Below are positions 12,022 to 28,139 of a stretch of 64,000 bases of DNA, one piece after another (the first letter of the stretch is position 1; each line of letters opens with the position of its first letter). Origin of the DNA: Acanthochlamys bracteata. Its lineage: Eukaryota; Streptophyta; Magnoliopsida; Pandanales; Velloziaceae. The DNA is taken from positions 310,001-374,000 of the forward strand of contig CM034133.1 in NCBI GenBank assembly GCA_019914995.1. Reading direction: 5' to 3'. A program made the translations under genes and the position numbers. Below the pieces are notes generated by a model that had not been told where the DNA came from, did not search any database, and saw nothing but the letters and a program-made list of their open reading frames with translations.

Positions 12022-14257
12022 CTTGAACAATGCTGTGACCACTGAAAAGAAGCTCATAAATGCAGTTGCAAATATCCAGGGCCTTGTGAAAATGGCTGGT
12101 CTCCCAAAGACAAATGTCTGCAAAAAGAGAGAGAACCTTAGGACAAATTTCAACAATTATAGACAGTCAAATACAGACTCTCTTCTAAGCCCGTATATGA
12201 TAGTGATCAACCTGTATGTGAAGGTAAAAGGCCAACTGAACTATCACAGCACGAACAGAAAGAATGCACATAGTCGCGACCACTCGTCTTAGAAATGGTA
12301 GCTGTAAACTTCACATTCAAGTTAGCACCAGAGCATAAAGCGGCATAAAATCAGACTATCTTTACAAAGACATATAGTCCCTATCGTCTATGCCATTGAA
12401 TTGAATATATACTGCTAACAATCTGACACTGGAATTGCATAACTGAGTGCAAAGGAAACACACAAAAAGCACAAAGACTTGCATCATGTAACCACAAAAT
12501 AAGGAAGCCAAAAAAAACTTTACATTGGTTGAGTAGGCTGCTTCAAGAACAAAACTGATGAAAAGAGACCAAAACGATCGCCAAGAACCGACAGTCCATC
12601 CAATGGCAAAACTCTGAAACGATAAATGGACTCAGATATACCTCACCAGTTGAATAACCTCTAATAATCTTATTCTGGTGTTCATTCAAGCAACTACTCG
12701 TCCTCCGAGTTACAAATTATTTCTGAAAAATCCATAGGTGTGCTCTTAATCATCTTACCAAAAACTAAAGAAAAACTTGCTTTTGCTAAAGTATGATATG
12801 TTAGCAAATTTTGAATTGTAATGATAGCTGAAGATGTGATTTTAGCAATGCCTGTTCCAAGAGAACATCAGTTAGGTCAATTGCTTCGATTGAAGTGTGC
12901 ACAATACAGCACCTACGGATTAAATACCACCTAAAAGATAACATATACTCCATCAATCAGGTCAGGTAGAGCTACAATGAAATGTATAATACCATAAACT
13001 GAAGCGGATTTGAGGAAACCATGTCAATTTCAATCTCAAACACTTGATTTAATCCGACAATGTAAATGTTCACAAAAAATGCAGCCACAACTCCTTCCAA
13101 CAATCCAACGGCAAACAGTAGGGAACTCTGATGTTTTCTGGACAGCTAACAATGAAACTGATACAATACTCAAGACCTGCAAAGAAAGAAGAATTTTAAA
13201 AAAAGCATGATACAAAAAAAGGTGGGGTTTCATGTTAAAGACAAGACTATTCGATCAAAAGAGAAACCATTTTGGTGACCTAACTGTTCCAATAACTGTA
13301 TGCGGGCGTGAAAACTTGTAGAAGACCTTTGCAGCAGTCAAAAACATGTTCCAAATGCCTTGAGAATCTGAACCAGGATGATGATCTGCCAATGTAGTCT
13401 TCAATTGGCTCCATTTGCTAGGTCTTTTGCAAAATACAAGTTCATGAGAAAGATGATCCGGTTCATGCTCTACAAGACAACTTTGAATAGGTTTGCTGGA
13501 TCTCTGAAGTTAACGTATCAGTATGGTGAGTGCTGGAATTGTATCTGTTAACAGCAGAACCAAAAACTTCACTGAAGAATTTAAAGAAAAGAATGGTACA
13601 AATACTTGACTCTCTAGACATAAATTTCAGAGAACCGATACTAGATTATCAAAATAGAGAATCCAGAGATGAATAAAAGATGTTATAAGGCAGCCATTGG
13701 CCAACCAGAGTTTTCATCTCCAGATTCTGCGTCTCTGAGCATTCACCAGATGGCACTTCCATATAGAAACCCATTCAATTCAGTTTTTTCTACCAAACCA
13801 ACAAAGCTTCTCTAAAACTAGCACTATTCCATACCACATGAACAACTACAGCGGGAATTAAAAAACTTAGAAATGACAGTACGTAGAACATACTCCGTAA
13901 TACTAAGAAAGTTATGGGTAATACATTCAATAAGTTTTAATACGAAGAATTAGTTTTTATGTGAGAGTAGATTTTGTTTTTTTCATTGTATCACGATCAC
14001 TATGTTTAGGTGAACAAGTTTTTGGCAGAGTAAGATGAGAAGTCTTTCTTGTAATTCCGAACAACTTTGATCCGGCAAGTAGTATGGATAATGGCATCAA
14101 AACAAATTGGCTTAACAACCAATGAAGGAAAGTAGTTCCTTTTTCTCTTCAAGGGAATTTGCAAGGAACAGAGATTTCCACAATAACTTGTGCAGATATT
14201 TTCACAGAGATGCTTTCCATGATTCACCGATCTTTGGAATCTTTCAAGATTAAACAA
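12022..14257 (-). pseudogene. Homogentisate phytyltransferase (HPT/VTE2)-like UbiA prenyltransferase, broken
   Basis: Five exon-like blocks with good splice sites match the plastid homogentisate prenyltransferase family in order. They are complement(13285..13503) with FYKFSRPHTVIGT; complement(13020..13176) with VLSIVSVSLLAVQKTSE then, in another frame, LFAVGLLEGVVAAFFVNIYIVGLNQVFEIEID; complement(12524..12613) with FAIGWTVGSW; complement(12212..12301) with LPFLRRVVATMCILSVRA; and complement(12022..12117) with TFVFGRPAIFTRP. The second block needs a frame change after TSE, equivalent to about two missing bases. The exon carrying NKPYLPLASGEYS could not be found. The C-terminal third (DIPDIEGDK onward) is absent. 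A possible transit-peptide exon near 14006-14257 also seems to change frame. Intact enzymes are about 390-400 residues and act in tocopherol synthesis. Related flavonoid prenyltransferases are an alternative origin. The retained block sequence implies fairly recent decay. Confidence 0.8.
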
Positions 14258-15178
14258 TTTTTATCCATTTTTCCCTGTGGAATTGATGTGGGTTACGGAA
14301 CAGTGAAGCAGAAACTAGATGGAAGAAGTTGTTAAGGGTATCTAATCATGACACGATTCAGTGAAGAAGATCATAACAAAAACTAAAACTCCAACAATAT
14401 GAAACGAAAGAGATTCTAAAGGAAAACCAAAAAAAGATTCGCTGCTTATTCCCTAAAGACATTTTTTGAAGATTTGTTCATGGATCAGAGTTAGAACAAA
14501 AAATGGTTCAAATTTCCGAAGCAAAATTTCAACTTTTAGGAGTTCCTGAACTTCCTCTAGAAATGTTCTGAAAATATCACTCAATACTTGGGTATCAAAA
14601 AAGTTTAATTTCCCAAGTTCAGTCCTTATGGTTGAATGTTCCATGTCACAGACGAGATATCATGCTGCAATCTGTCTGCATAATTTTTCTTTCTTTTTTC
14701 TAGAGCAAATTAAAGTTCAGCAACAAGCAGTTTTTCAGAACCAAGAACCTGCATGGACAAAATGGTCCACAGGTACACTCGATATTTAATACATCAACCA
14801 AGAGATCATTGCTTGAATGATATGAATTAGGTAAACTAGCATAGATGCAATTATACTGAATAGTTAGTTTGAGGCAACAATTTCTGGAAACTGTGATAGA
14901 GTAGGATATTCATCTACAAAAGGCACTAGGAATATGAACTAGAATTTAGTTTTCTTTGCTTCACGGAATAAGGTTAGCATTCTTCCACGCATGTACAGAT
15001 CAAAATTTTCATCATCCATCATGCGAAGCATCTGCCCGAAAAGAATGTACATTTATATTCCTCAGATGATCAGTTGAAGTACTAGTAAATAATTTGAACA
15101 TGTACAAAGTACTTTAACATATTCCCAACATTTTGAACTGCAGACCTGTGAATTTCTGCTTCACAGTATTCAGAACTG
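14258..15178. other. Intergenic and 3' flank of the PPR gene
   Basis: No confident coding exon on either strand. The short minus frame at 14453-14644 shows no family resemblance. The right-hand part is probably the 3' untranslated region of the PPR gene. Confidence 0.4.
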
Positions 15179-17605
15179 CTAGATCTTCGCATGCTGCTGC
15201 AGCCTTGATTTTAGCTTCTGAATGGAGTTCTCTTCCAGATAATGATCAAATTTGGTCAAGTTTGATAAAAATTCTTTAGCTTCCAGATATCTTTGTGCTT
15301 TACAAAAGCCATCAATGATTGTCTTGTAGGATACTTCGGTAGGCTTAAAGTTATGCTCAATCATGTACGCAATAACTTCGTTTGCTTCTTCGAACATCCC
15401 ATTGCTAACATACCCACTGATGAAAGTGTTGTAGGTAACCAAGCAAGGCGTAATTCCTTCAGCTATCATTTCAGACATAATTCTCAAAGCGTCATTCATG
15501 AGTCCTTGTTTGCAAAAGCCATTGATCACAGTATTGTAAGAGATGAGGTCTGGTTTCAACGTGGAGCTTTTAAGACGTCTTAGGATCTCTTCTGCTTTCC
15601 AACATTCCCCACCTCTTGCGTACATATCCATCAAAGTGTTATGTGTTATCAGATCAGGGTGCAGCCCACTTTGACGAATCAAGTCAAGTATTTCGTGGGC
15701 ACGGTCGTACAATTTATTTTTGGCATATATTGATAGCATAGAGTTTAAAATAACAAGATCAGGTTTGTAACCTTGCCTATTTAGTTCCTCAAAAGCCCTC
15801 TCCATGCCCCTCAATACTCTACACTTGAAGTTGGCAATAACAAGTGTTCTCAGGATCACCCAGCTTGGAAAGATTCGACCTTCATATACTTCTACCTCTA
15901 GAGAATTTATCCCTTGAATGTTTTTCGCCTTTGCATGGCACTGAATCAACAGAGAGTAGGTCAGTTCACTTGGCTTGAATCCTTTATTTTTCATATCTAT
16001 CATAACAGACTCAGCTGCTTCCGAATCACCTCTTCTGGCTATAGCATTCAGAAGTGCATTATACGACGTGATGCATGGGCTAAACCCAGCTCTGGTCATT
16101 TCGTCATAGATCTTCAAAGCATGTGTGACTAAACCACACCGGCCATATGCAGCAATGAGAGTGTTGAATGTATCCCTATCTGGGTCAACCCCTGAATTTT
16201 TCATCTCTACAAATACCCGGCTTACATACTTATCCATGCCCTTCTTCCCACACATAGCTAGCATTGTATTCCATGTCACCCTATTAGGCACACAACCGTT
16301 GGACTTCATCTCCTCTAGAACCTCCAACATCTCCTGCAATCTTGCTTTCTTCCCTAGCATTCCAAGAATCGTATTGTAAGTGCAGACATTCGGAACACAA
16401 CCTAGCATTTTCATTCTTGCAAACAATGCCAATGCCTTGTCCTCCTTTCCTGCCTTCCCGTACGCATTGATCACAGTAGTGTACGTCACTGAATTGGGCA
16501 TAATCCCTCTGTCTGCCATTCTATCCAGAAGTGCTGCACCTTCTTCATAGAACCCTGCTCTCACATATGTCGCAACCAGCTCATTGTACGTAACATCATC
16601 AGGACAGCAGTTGTTCTCCTCCATTTCCTTCAGCACACTCATTGCCTCTGGATAATTTCCAGCTTTGCTGAACACTTGCAACAAAGCATTATATGTAACA
16701 ATCCCAGGAACATAGCCTCCGGCTTTCAGACTTTCAAAAAACTCCACGGCTTCATTCAACAAGCCATCTCTTCCACAAGCAGCAATTACGGTGCTAGTAG
16801 TGAACTCATCGAATTTCAATTCACTGCTTCTCATTTCATCTAAAAGTCCTAGAATTGCATCCCATGACCGACCCATTCGTCCGTAAACATCAAGCATTAC
16901 ATTGTAGGTGACGAGTGTAGGAGACAGACCCTTGTCCTTCACCTGTCCAAACAATTCGACTGCCTTCGTAAACTTGCCAGATTTCACGTAAGCATGAAGC
17001 AAAGTTGTATAAGCACGGATATCGAGACAGTAATCCTGTAGAGGAATTTCATCAAACATCTTGACAGCAACCGAATGCTGGGCCTCACGACCGAGCACCC
17101 GCACCATCAATTCAATCGCCGGGGCGCCCAAGTCGGCGCGTTTGTTCAATACGACCCATCGAAACAACGAAAGAGCTCTGACCCAGTTGCCAGAAAGGTC
17201 CAACGCCTTCAATAAGCTCGCTAATTCGACACTAAAAACATCTTCCTTCACAGAATCAAGCAAGGAATGCAACTGGGGCAATGGGTGTTGTACAATTAAT
17301 CTAAGCAAAGACTTCCCTTTTCCGGTGAGAAACTCAAAATCATCGCCGAATTCGGCGTCAACGGCGGCGACTGCAAGGTTCAGAGATGGATTTGAAGGGT
17401 TGAGAGAAGGAAAGGGGGGATCTTTTGGAGGAGAAAGATGGAGAAGTAGAGAATCAAAAGGGATTGAAGGGTTAGATGGTGGTGGAGGTGGTAGTGAAGG
17501 ATTAAAATTGAACTTGAGATGATTAGGAACTGATGGTTTTCTCAGAGGCTTGCTTTTATTGTTGGCAGGGAGAGCTGGGCGGTTCGGAAAACGAGTTCCC
17601 TCCAT
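15179..17605 (-). CDS. P-class pentatricopeptide repeat protein, PPR10-like (chloroplast)
   Basis: A single-exon gene of 808 codons. The N-terminal 120 residues are rich in Pro, Ser and Asn and look like a plastid transit region. From about residue 195 to 790 there is an almost unbroken array of 35-residue PPR motifs with the usual signatures (VTYNVMLDVYGRMGR, VTYTTVINAYGKAGK, ISYNTVINGFCKQGL). There is no E or DYW editing tail and no SMR domain, so it is P-class. Length and overall sequence match Arabidopsis At2g18940, which I recall as the counterpart of maize PPR10. PPR10 binds the atpI-atpH and psaJ-rpl33 intergenic RNAs, protects transcript ends and aids atpH translation. That assignment is from memory, but its position beside an HPT-like gene, like At2g18940-At2g18950, supports it. 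The start at 17605 is the first Met and gives the typical MEG beginning. Confidence 0.85.
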   Translation of the reverse strand: MEGTRFPNRPALPANNKSKPLRKPSVPNHLKFNFNPSLPPPPPSNPSIPFDSLLLHLSPPKDPPFPSLNPSNPSLNLAVAAVDAEFGDDFEFLTGKGKSLLRLIVQHPLPQLHSLLDSVKEDVFSVELASLLKALDLSGNWVRALSLFRWVVLNKRADLGAPAIELMVRVLGREAQHSVAVKMFDEIPLQDYCLDIRAYTTLLHAYVKSGKFTKAVELFGQVKDKGLSPTLVTYNVMLDVYGRMGRSWDAILGLLDEMRSSELKFDEFTTSTVIAACGRDGLLNEAVEFFESLKAGGYVPGIVTYNALLQVFSKAGNYPEAMSVLKEMEENNCCPDDVTYNELVATYVRAGFYEEGAALLDRMADRGIMPNSVTYTTVINAYGKAGKEDKALALFARMKMLGCVPNVCTYNTILGMLGKKARLQEMLEVLEEMKSNGCVPNRVTWNTMLAMCGKKGMDKYVSRVFVEMKNSGVDPDRDTFNTLIAAYGRCGLVTHALKIYDEMTRAGFSPCITSYNALLNAIARRGDSEAAESVMIDMKNKGFKPSELTYSLLIQCHAKAKNIQGINSLEVEVYEGRIFPSWVILRTLVIANFKCRVLRGMERAFEELNRQGYKPDLVILNSMLSIYAKNKLYDRAHEILDLIRQSGLHPDLITHNTLMDMYARGGECWKAEEILRRLKSSTLKPDLISYNTVINGFCKQGLMNDALRIMSEMIAEGITPCLVTYNTFISGYVSNGMFEEANEVIAYMIEHNFKPTEVSYKTIIDGFCKAQRYLEAKEFLSNLTKFDHYLEENSIQKLKSRLQQHAKI

Positions 17606-17984
17606 TTTTGAGTTTGGAGAGATTGCAGCAATTGAAGACAGAGGAAAAAAAAATTCCTAGCTTTCAGTTTTCTGAGATAAATCTGGCAACAACAGTGATT
17701 CACAAATTTGATAAAGATCACAATCCTGAATGGAATGGTTTCTGTGGTGTTGATTTCTAATCATATGGACACAATACAATACTGGATAGGGTGACTACAA
17801 GTTGCTTCATTACTAATAAACTTTGGTTAACTCTTTGAAATTTTGCCAATCGGTAAAATTCAATTTTCGAATAACCGATACAATGAAAACAAAAAAAAAA
17901 AAAAAAAAGATCTTCTTTTACCGTTTTACGTAGTGTACAAAGTAGTAATCTTTAGTTACTAGTCCGCACGATCACTTCCCTAGT
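17606..17984. other. Intergenic, with an 18-base A run
   Basis: Short gap between two minus-strand genes, holding the PPR promoter/leader and the 3' end of the next gene. A pure A tract lies at 17891-17908. Confidence 0.5.
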
Positions 17985-20983
17985 TCATTCGTCATCCAAG
18001 TCTAACAACAGCAATCTTCTTCTTTTCACCGTTGGCATTGAGAAACTGAACAAACATAGCAGAAGATGTTAAAACATACCAAGATGAAACAATATGTTCT
18101 AGAACAGGATTGACAGTTTATACTTACGTATCTGTTGTTATATTTTTTGTTGACCTGTATCTTCTTCCCCATGCCCGGCCTTTGCTTCTGCGGAGCCTTT
18201 TCTTACCTGCAGCATAACAACGCCTATCAGTTTCAGTCACTTGTATTTTCCATACTAGAAACGAAGCAAGCCTCAATGGTAGTTACCATGCTCCCCTGAA
18301 GGTAAAGCAAGAACACAAGAATCAGAAGGCAAACCTTTGCCAACTTCTGTAACATTTACAGTCTCTTCAGCATCCTACAAACATGAATTAGAATTTTATA
18401 AGACCTCGTGTTAGAAATTGATCAATGATTCCTGTTGCACACTGCATACCTTGTTTTCATGTGAAACAGTAGGAGAATCATGCAACTCAGAGTTGAAGTC
18501 CTGCAGAATATTAGCATGTTCAAGTCCTGAGTCTCCACGGGGTGATACTTTCAAAGGTGTGGCTTTCTCATTATCGTAAGCAAGGTCACTGGAAGTTGCA
18601 ACCCCTCGTGTGTATTTCGATTCCAGGATGGTTTTCTGACATCTTCCATCAGGTAATCGAAGAGATTCATCAACATGACAACCTTCAGCAGGAACCTTTG
18701 CAGTAAATATGCTTGATGTATTTATAGATGTATCCTGGAATACTATTGAACCACCCGAAATGCCCACATCCGCATGGTCTCTCGTAATAGCCTCAGAAGA
18801 TGTATAGAGAGGTTCATGGCCCAAGAACTTAAAATATGAATCATATAATTCATTACTAGAAAGATCTAGATAAAAGTCTCTCAACTTATGCCGGTCCCTC
18901 TGAGTTCCTTTCAAAGATTCCTGTGATCGAAATGCAAGGGATTTCCTCTTGAAGTCCTGCATTTTAAGTCTTGCAATAAAGTCAGCATTATAATGCCTGT
19001 ATATTCTGTTAAGCGAACAACCACAGCCACCTGAGTGTGTGAAACTGTAGTCCTAACATACTTGATGGTATGAGTCACGAGTATTAGGCAAGAAAACTAG
19101 TAAGCTATTTATCAAAATTTTTAAAAAAAATCTATAAGTTTCAGTGTACAGGATTATACCTTAAATGAAGGCAACGAACTAGCACCAGCACGTGATGTAT
19201 CATGCCTGTGGAGATGCATTTCACTAGGGTCTACAGTGCTGGCAGCAATGTCAACTAAAGGTCGAGAGTGATGCAGAGATTGCATGAAATTCCTAGCTAC
19301 CTGCACTGGTGAAAGAAGTCCACCTTCAAGATCCTGCATAATATTCACTTCAGGAAAAGCGCCTTGAAGAACATACAGAGAGCACAAGACTGATGCAAGG
19401 TGATTGGCAATCTAAAACATGTTAAAGTCGAAAAGCAAGGTCAAATCTTACACCAATTTTTGATCTTGCATCCGAATTTTTCTCTTCCAACTGTGCTTGT
19501 GCCTCTGATACAGTATTCCCATTAAGCTGTGAAGAATGCATCTTGCAACTAAATAAAGCAAGAGAGATAAGTTAGCTGCAGTCATTAGCCTGCTCTGAGA
19601 TCTAAATGTTCAATAAACTAATTCATATACCAGCAACCTAATCGGAAGTCTGGTTTGCCATATCCATCCAGAAATTCCAGAGATTTCCCTCCATTGCGAA
19701 CCTCACTGATTGAAGGTTCAATAACACGCGATTCAATTATCTTCACAAATTTACTTAATTCTTCTCTGGGGGTAAAAGACGAGAGGAAACCAAATTAAGA
19801 ACTCAAGCTTAAACTTAAAAAAACAAAACAAAATGCAAAAAGAACTGGGACACCCATACTTAAATTGGAATAGAGGAGCATGATACCTTGAAAAGGTCTC
19901 CTGCATAACAAGCTTCTCAATAGCATCTTTTGGTTCGATTTTTGAAACAAGTGCTAATGATCCCTCTATGCAGTCTTTAACCACCTCTAAATGCTTTCTG
20001 TCCTGAGAATGTATCAACCGGATTTTGTTCCATTTTCACAAAAATTCAAACTAACTGAAGAACTTCATGAATCCAAACACTGCTAGAAGAGAGAAAACTA
20101 AGTTGAATTTACATCTTACCCAGTTCTCCAAATCAACCTCCTTCAAAAAAACTAAAGTTTCCTCATTTTCATCTGCATAAAGATTCAATAAGAAAAAAAA
20201 AATTTTAAAAAGGTGGTGTGCCAGGCTATGCAATTCCTTCAATCAAAAACATCAATTGCAGCTAAGGTTCATGGAAAATATTGACAACAAATTCTATCCA
20301 TGTCGAGTTAACCATGTTGTCCTCAGAAGAAATAACAAAACTAAAGGAGAAATTTTGCTTACATGAGCCGAAATTTCTTATGCCTAAACCTAAATTTGCT
20401 TATTGTAACTACGTACGCGAGCTATATTTAGTACTGTGTTCGTTTACAAAATTGTAAGCATCTCTAAAATCTGGCACACCAGAAATTAAAGAATCTTACC
20501 TCTATTGGGATGTGCAATAAAATTTTCAACACAATCATCATCTTAATGTTAATAAATACGATGCGTGCAAAGATACAATCTTTCTGGCAATAAACACTTT
20601 AGAGTCAAATAAATCAACCGAGGCCAATCGAAAGAGTACTACGGCCTACTAGCTAATCAATTGCAGAACATGAATAACCACAACAAGAAACAGAAATCCA
20701 TTTTTAAAAACTCAATCTTTCAGTCAATGGAACCCCTTAAGAACACCAGAACCTATAAACATACCACAAAATTCTAACTTTTATTTTTGTTTGGGAAATT
20801 AGTAACACGACCCAATTGAATAATGCAGACTCTGAAACTCAAAGAGATCACACCTTCGTCTTCGCCTTCTGAACGTGAAGGAGATTCCGACCCAAATACA
20901 GCAGAGAATAACTTGCCTGCACCGGAGACGACCGTCGACAGCCATGTCCGCCCTCCTTGTGGGGCCCCCGGCTCTGAACCCAT
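17985..20983 (-). CDS. KAKU4/NUP1-like nuclear envelope or nucleoporin-related protein
   Basis: Ten exons keep phase throughout and encode 488 residues: complement of 20854..20983, 20120..20172, 19887..20002, 19631..19765, 19454..19548, 19160..19362, 18450..18956, 18287..18374, 18128..18206 and 17985..18045. The N-terminus has TWLSTVVSGAGKLFSAVFGS, like the amphipathic start of plant KAKU4 and NUP1-related proteins. It is followed by an acidic stretch and by EKLVMQETFSREELSKFVKIIESRV, which resembles the KAKU4 block LLMQETF(S/T)REER...IIQSRV. The C-terminus is basic (KKRLRRSKGRAWGRRYR), compatible with nuclear import. KAKU4 partners CRWN proteins at the inner nuclear membrane and influences nuclear shape. 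Applying that role here is inference. An uncharacterised Arabidopsis nucleoporin-like protein (At5g20200, from memory) may be the closer match. The reading frame of the final exon depends on the junction at 18128/18045. Confidence 0.68.
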
Positions 20984-24640
<3,657 letters not shown>

Positions 24641-25388
24641 TGTCAGCAGAGGTGCTCTTCTCAAGTTTTCATTATTTACTGGAAATACATGCTCTCTCAT
24701 TTTCTCCAAAATATTTGTACAAGTTATGAGATTGGTCTAAAAAGTGCTCAGTTCCATTACAACATAGGATTATTTCTTGTTTGCTGGTGCCTTGTCAGCG
24801 TACGGGAATTTCTGTTTCTTGTTGCATAGCTTCTGCTACATAAGGTTGTCCTTTTGCAAGTAAACGAATAGTTCATGTACACTGTTAGTGTTTTCAATGC
24901 CTTCTGTACAGTGTATAGAAGTGTGTCCTGTTTATCGAAATCTTCTTTTGCTCCTGTGGAACTTCTTTGCCCAGTTCATTAGTCAGATTAGCTTCAACAT
25001 ATAAAATGCATCTTCTGGGTGTTGTCATCCGGTGTGTTTAATTTGCTAGCATCTTCTTTCTTCCTGGGAATACTCTGCACAAAAATAGTTCGTTGTGGAT
25101 TATTTTGCTCCATGTATTTTGCTGAAAGAACTCACTTCTGCAAGATCTGATCTGCACCATTGACATTACATACATGGAGGATCTGAATTGCTATCTATTA
25201 TATTTCGCGACAATGCATTCGGTGGTTTACATTGGATAACAATTTTGTTTTCACTCTAAGGAATTCAGCTTCCTAGATAGGGTATTAGATTATTAATAGA
25301 ACTGGACCCAACAGTACAACAAACCACAAGCTGCTCTGGATCAATTAAGAAATTTAGTGGTCAGTTCCACTTCTGTGATTTTAATCTT
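24641..25388. other. Convergent 3' ends of ZTL and ACR11
   Basis: No coding exon. It holds the 3' untranslated region of ZTL from the left and of the ACR11 gene from the right, so the two transcripts may approach or overlap tail to tail. Confidence 0.6.
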
Positions 25389-27828
25389 CTAAAAACTTGC
25401 TTCCTCTGTTGTTGGCCTCCTCAGGAAATACCTCAAGCTGTTGGCAAGGACCTGCACAATTTGAGAAAACCACCTATAATCAGACTTATTGGAAATGGTT
25501 AAACAGGAAATATTACAAATGAATCAGCTTGGTAAACTCAAATCGATATTGTGGCATATATCAGATTCTGTCAAGAAATTAACTCAGCTATGAATAGGAA
25601 GATATTAAGCTATCAAGAATAAGCAGTCCGCTTCTTTGATGCAAAGGCTCACCAGTTGTAATGGTTTGCTTATTGCTTTATCCTTGTAGCTTACGTGGAA
25701 CTTTGCTTTGGCTATCAATCCCTGGAATAAAAAACTCTTTCAGTTGGAATCTATTTATTGAAGTAAAAACTGTGTGCATTTGCAAGTGAAGTTACCTCGG
25801 TGTCAAACTCGCCTGATTGGACAGTTATATTTATGTCAGTAATTATCTTAACAAGGTCAACTAATAATCCAGGACGATCTGCTGTCTCTACAACAAGTAA
25901 ACTGAAAAACAAAGTTCACCACGATCATTGTCATTGACTAATCAAGTAAGAAAACACCTCCACAGATCTAAAATCAGATTTTAAATGTTGAAGATGAATC
26001 TTGTCAAAAGAAAATGTACTTAGATAATGTCTCTTTCTTTCCAAGGCAACTTCATCTCATATAATGTTGCTCGACAATTTGGATAAGTGAAAGAAATTCA
26101 GGTATTAATACCTTCTATCAAGTCCATCGTCAAAAATGTTAATCTGCGTCGCAATGTCCACATCAACCTGAAAGTATCAGGGAACAGTGAGAGGAAATTT
26201 TCTAAAGCTAGTTCAAGGTAAAGTTAGTTAGTAGTTCTTTTAGTTTCGCATGTTGAGTGAGCTATGACTATAGCATCCCAAAAGCAATGCTCATGAAATG
26301 GTGCAATTAGTGTTAAACCTCAAAGGGGTGATTGACAAATGGAAATTGAGACAAAAACTAAAGCATATCACCATGGTGCAGGCCCCAAACGAAAGTTCAC
26401 AAGGCATACGGCTTTCTCTTTTTGGTTAAAATTATTTATAATAGAAGAAAACAACACCTTTTCTACTGGTGGTTCAATGCCAAAAGCTGCTCCCATTGCC
26501 AGCTGCGCACTTGATTCCTAGTTCACCCAAATTACATACCCAGAAAGCATGTTAACGTTAATAAGAGCTGAATCCCTCTGGAGTTTACTTTAAACAACTC
26601 ACTGCAGCTGAAAAGCAAACAGAGAATGAACAAGTTGGTACCGGATGATATTCCAGAAGATTATTAATGATTGTCAAACGTATAGCTTCCAACAATTCTG
26701 GTTCTTGAACTTTGCGGCCAGTCAACCTGTAATAAGAACACTGACTGAATCCATAAGAAATTAGGCATATAACCTTACTGTGCTTTACAGAGAAATTGAA
26801 CAAACAAGCTTGAGGAAGTAGTGCCTCTACCTATTCTAAGTCTCTATGCTCTATGAAATATGCAGAGATACAACTACTCAAAAGAAAGGAGGACTTACGC
26901 CTTGGTTATAGCAAATTTGATGTGCTTGCCTGAAGAATCCAGATAAACATTGGCCTTTCTAACATTGAGACCAAGGTTCTTCAGAGCATTCATCTTCAAT
27001 CCACAAAGGAAAAATGATGAACAAAAACATTGAAAGTACTTCACTACACCATAAGAGATCCTTGTTTTGTTGGGTAATGTGAATATGAGCAGGGTGCGTG
27101 AAGCTTACAGTGTCTACAAGAGCTCCAAGGCGGTCACCAAAAGTTATTTCCACAATAGTTGTGTCTGGATCAGAGTCCTGATCTATTATCACTTTTGGAG
27201 TAGGGACAGTATCAGTGCCACTAGAATTTCCCCCCTGTTTATGCAAAACGTTAAGCAAATTTCTCCAGTGTTCTGAAGTAAGACCTAACATATACCTCAA
27301 TAGCGGTTGGGGGTGCAGCTCTTGGAGAAATCACAAAGAACTTAGACAGTGATCTGATAGAAAAAAATGGGAACCTGAGTAAACATATATCATAGGCATC
27401 GGAAAGAAAGTCATCAACAGCAAGTAACTATCGGTAGTTAGCACGAATTTTGATTGGCTATTATATTTCACAGGAAATGAGAAAACCCGAAGATGAAAGA
27501 TCTAAGTGTAGTTGAATTGAACAGAAGGAATGTAACTGATAACAAAATCATGACTTCCATTTCTAGAATGAAACCACAAACAAGTTTCACTGTTTCCTAA
27601 GGTTGGAGTGTATCACTTCAGCTCAACCCATATAAATCAGCAACGCTATACCCCAACAAGAAAAAGAAGCAAATAGGTGAGATTTCTGGAACCAAGATCG
27701 AACCTTTTCATCCATGGACTACAAATTCTGCAACTGCGTCTCAAAAGGATCCCACACTTTGAACTGGGCAACAATTTTTCAGGTAATCTGAATCCTGCAA
27801 GGTTCCCAGAAGCGACAGCAGAAGCCAT
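25389..27828 (-). CDS. ACR11: ACT domain repeat protein ACR11 (plastid)
   Basis: Ten in-phase exons encode 280 residues: complement of 27704..27828, 27296..27353, 27109..27234, 26899..26993, 26642..26726, 26458..26517, 26112..26167, 25796..25901, 25653..25721 and 25389..25451. The N-terminal 60 residues form a plausible chloroplast transit peptide. A first ACT domain includes [20 protein letters not shown] and [12 protein letters not shown]. The linker has the ACR11 signature [20 protein letters not shown] and [11 protein letters not shown] second ACT domain has [19 protein letters not shown]. The end [12 protein letters not shown]...EEASF is diagnostic. In Arabidopsis ACR11 interacts with Fd-GOGAT and is linked to glutamine sensing and nitrogen assimilation in plastids. 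There is no uridylyltransferase catalytic domain. A GTG six bases before the ATG is not needed as a start. Confidence 0.93.
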
Positions 27829-28139
27829 TGACACACTTCAAGAAACCCAGAACCAGAACAAGGGAGGAAGGAAGATAACCAAGAACCTTTTAAGCTCACT
27901 GAAAAAGAAAGAAAGAATCAGTGAATCGAATTTCGCTTCATTGGGTGTGAAATCTTTCTTTCTAGATTTCTTCTATCTAGAAAGAAAGATCGTAGATTTT
28001 CGAGAGTTTATCCATAAGAATTGGGTGGTGGTAGGGTTGAGCTCTAGGTTTGGGTCCTTTTCTCTAACCTTTCCCATTTTTATAAAGGACCTCAAGAAAA
28101 CTGCCTGCCCACGACTACAACGCTATTTTTTTTTTTTTA

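Noticed and set aside
15293-16379. Three plus-strand frames
   Set aside because: They are antisense to the continuous PPR coding region on the minus strand.
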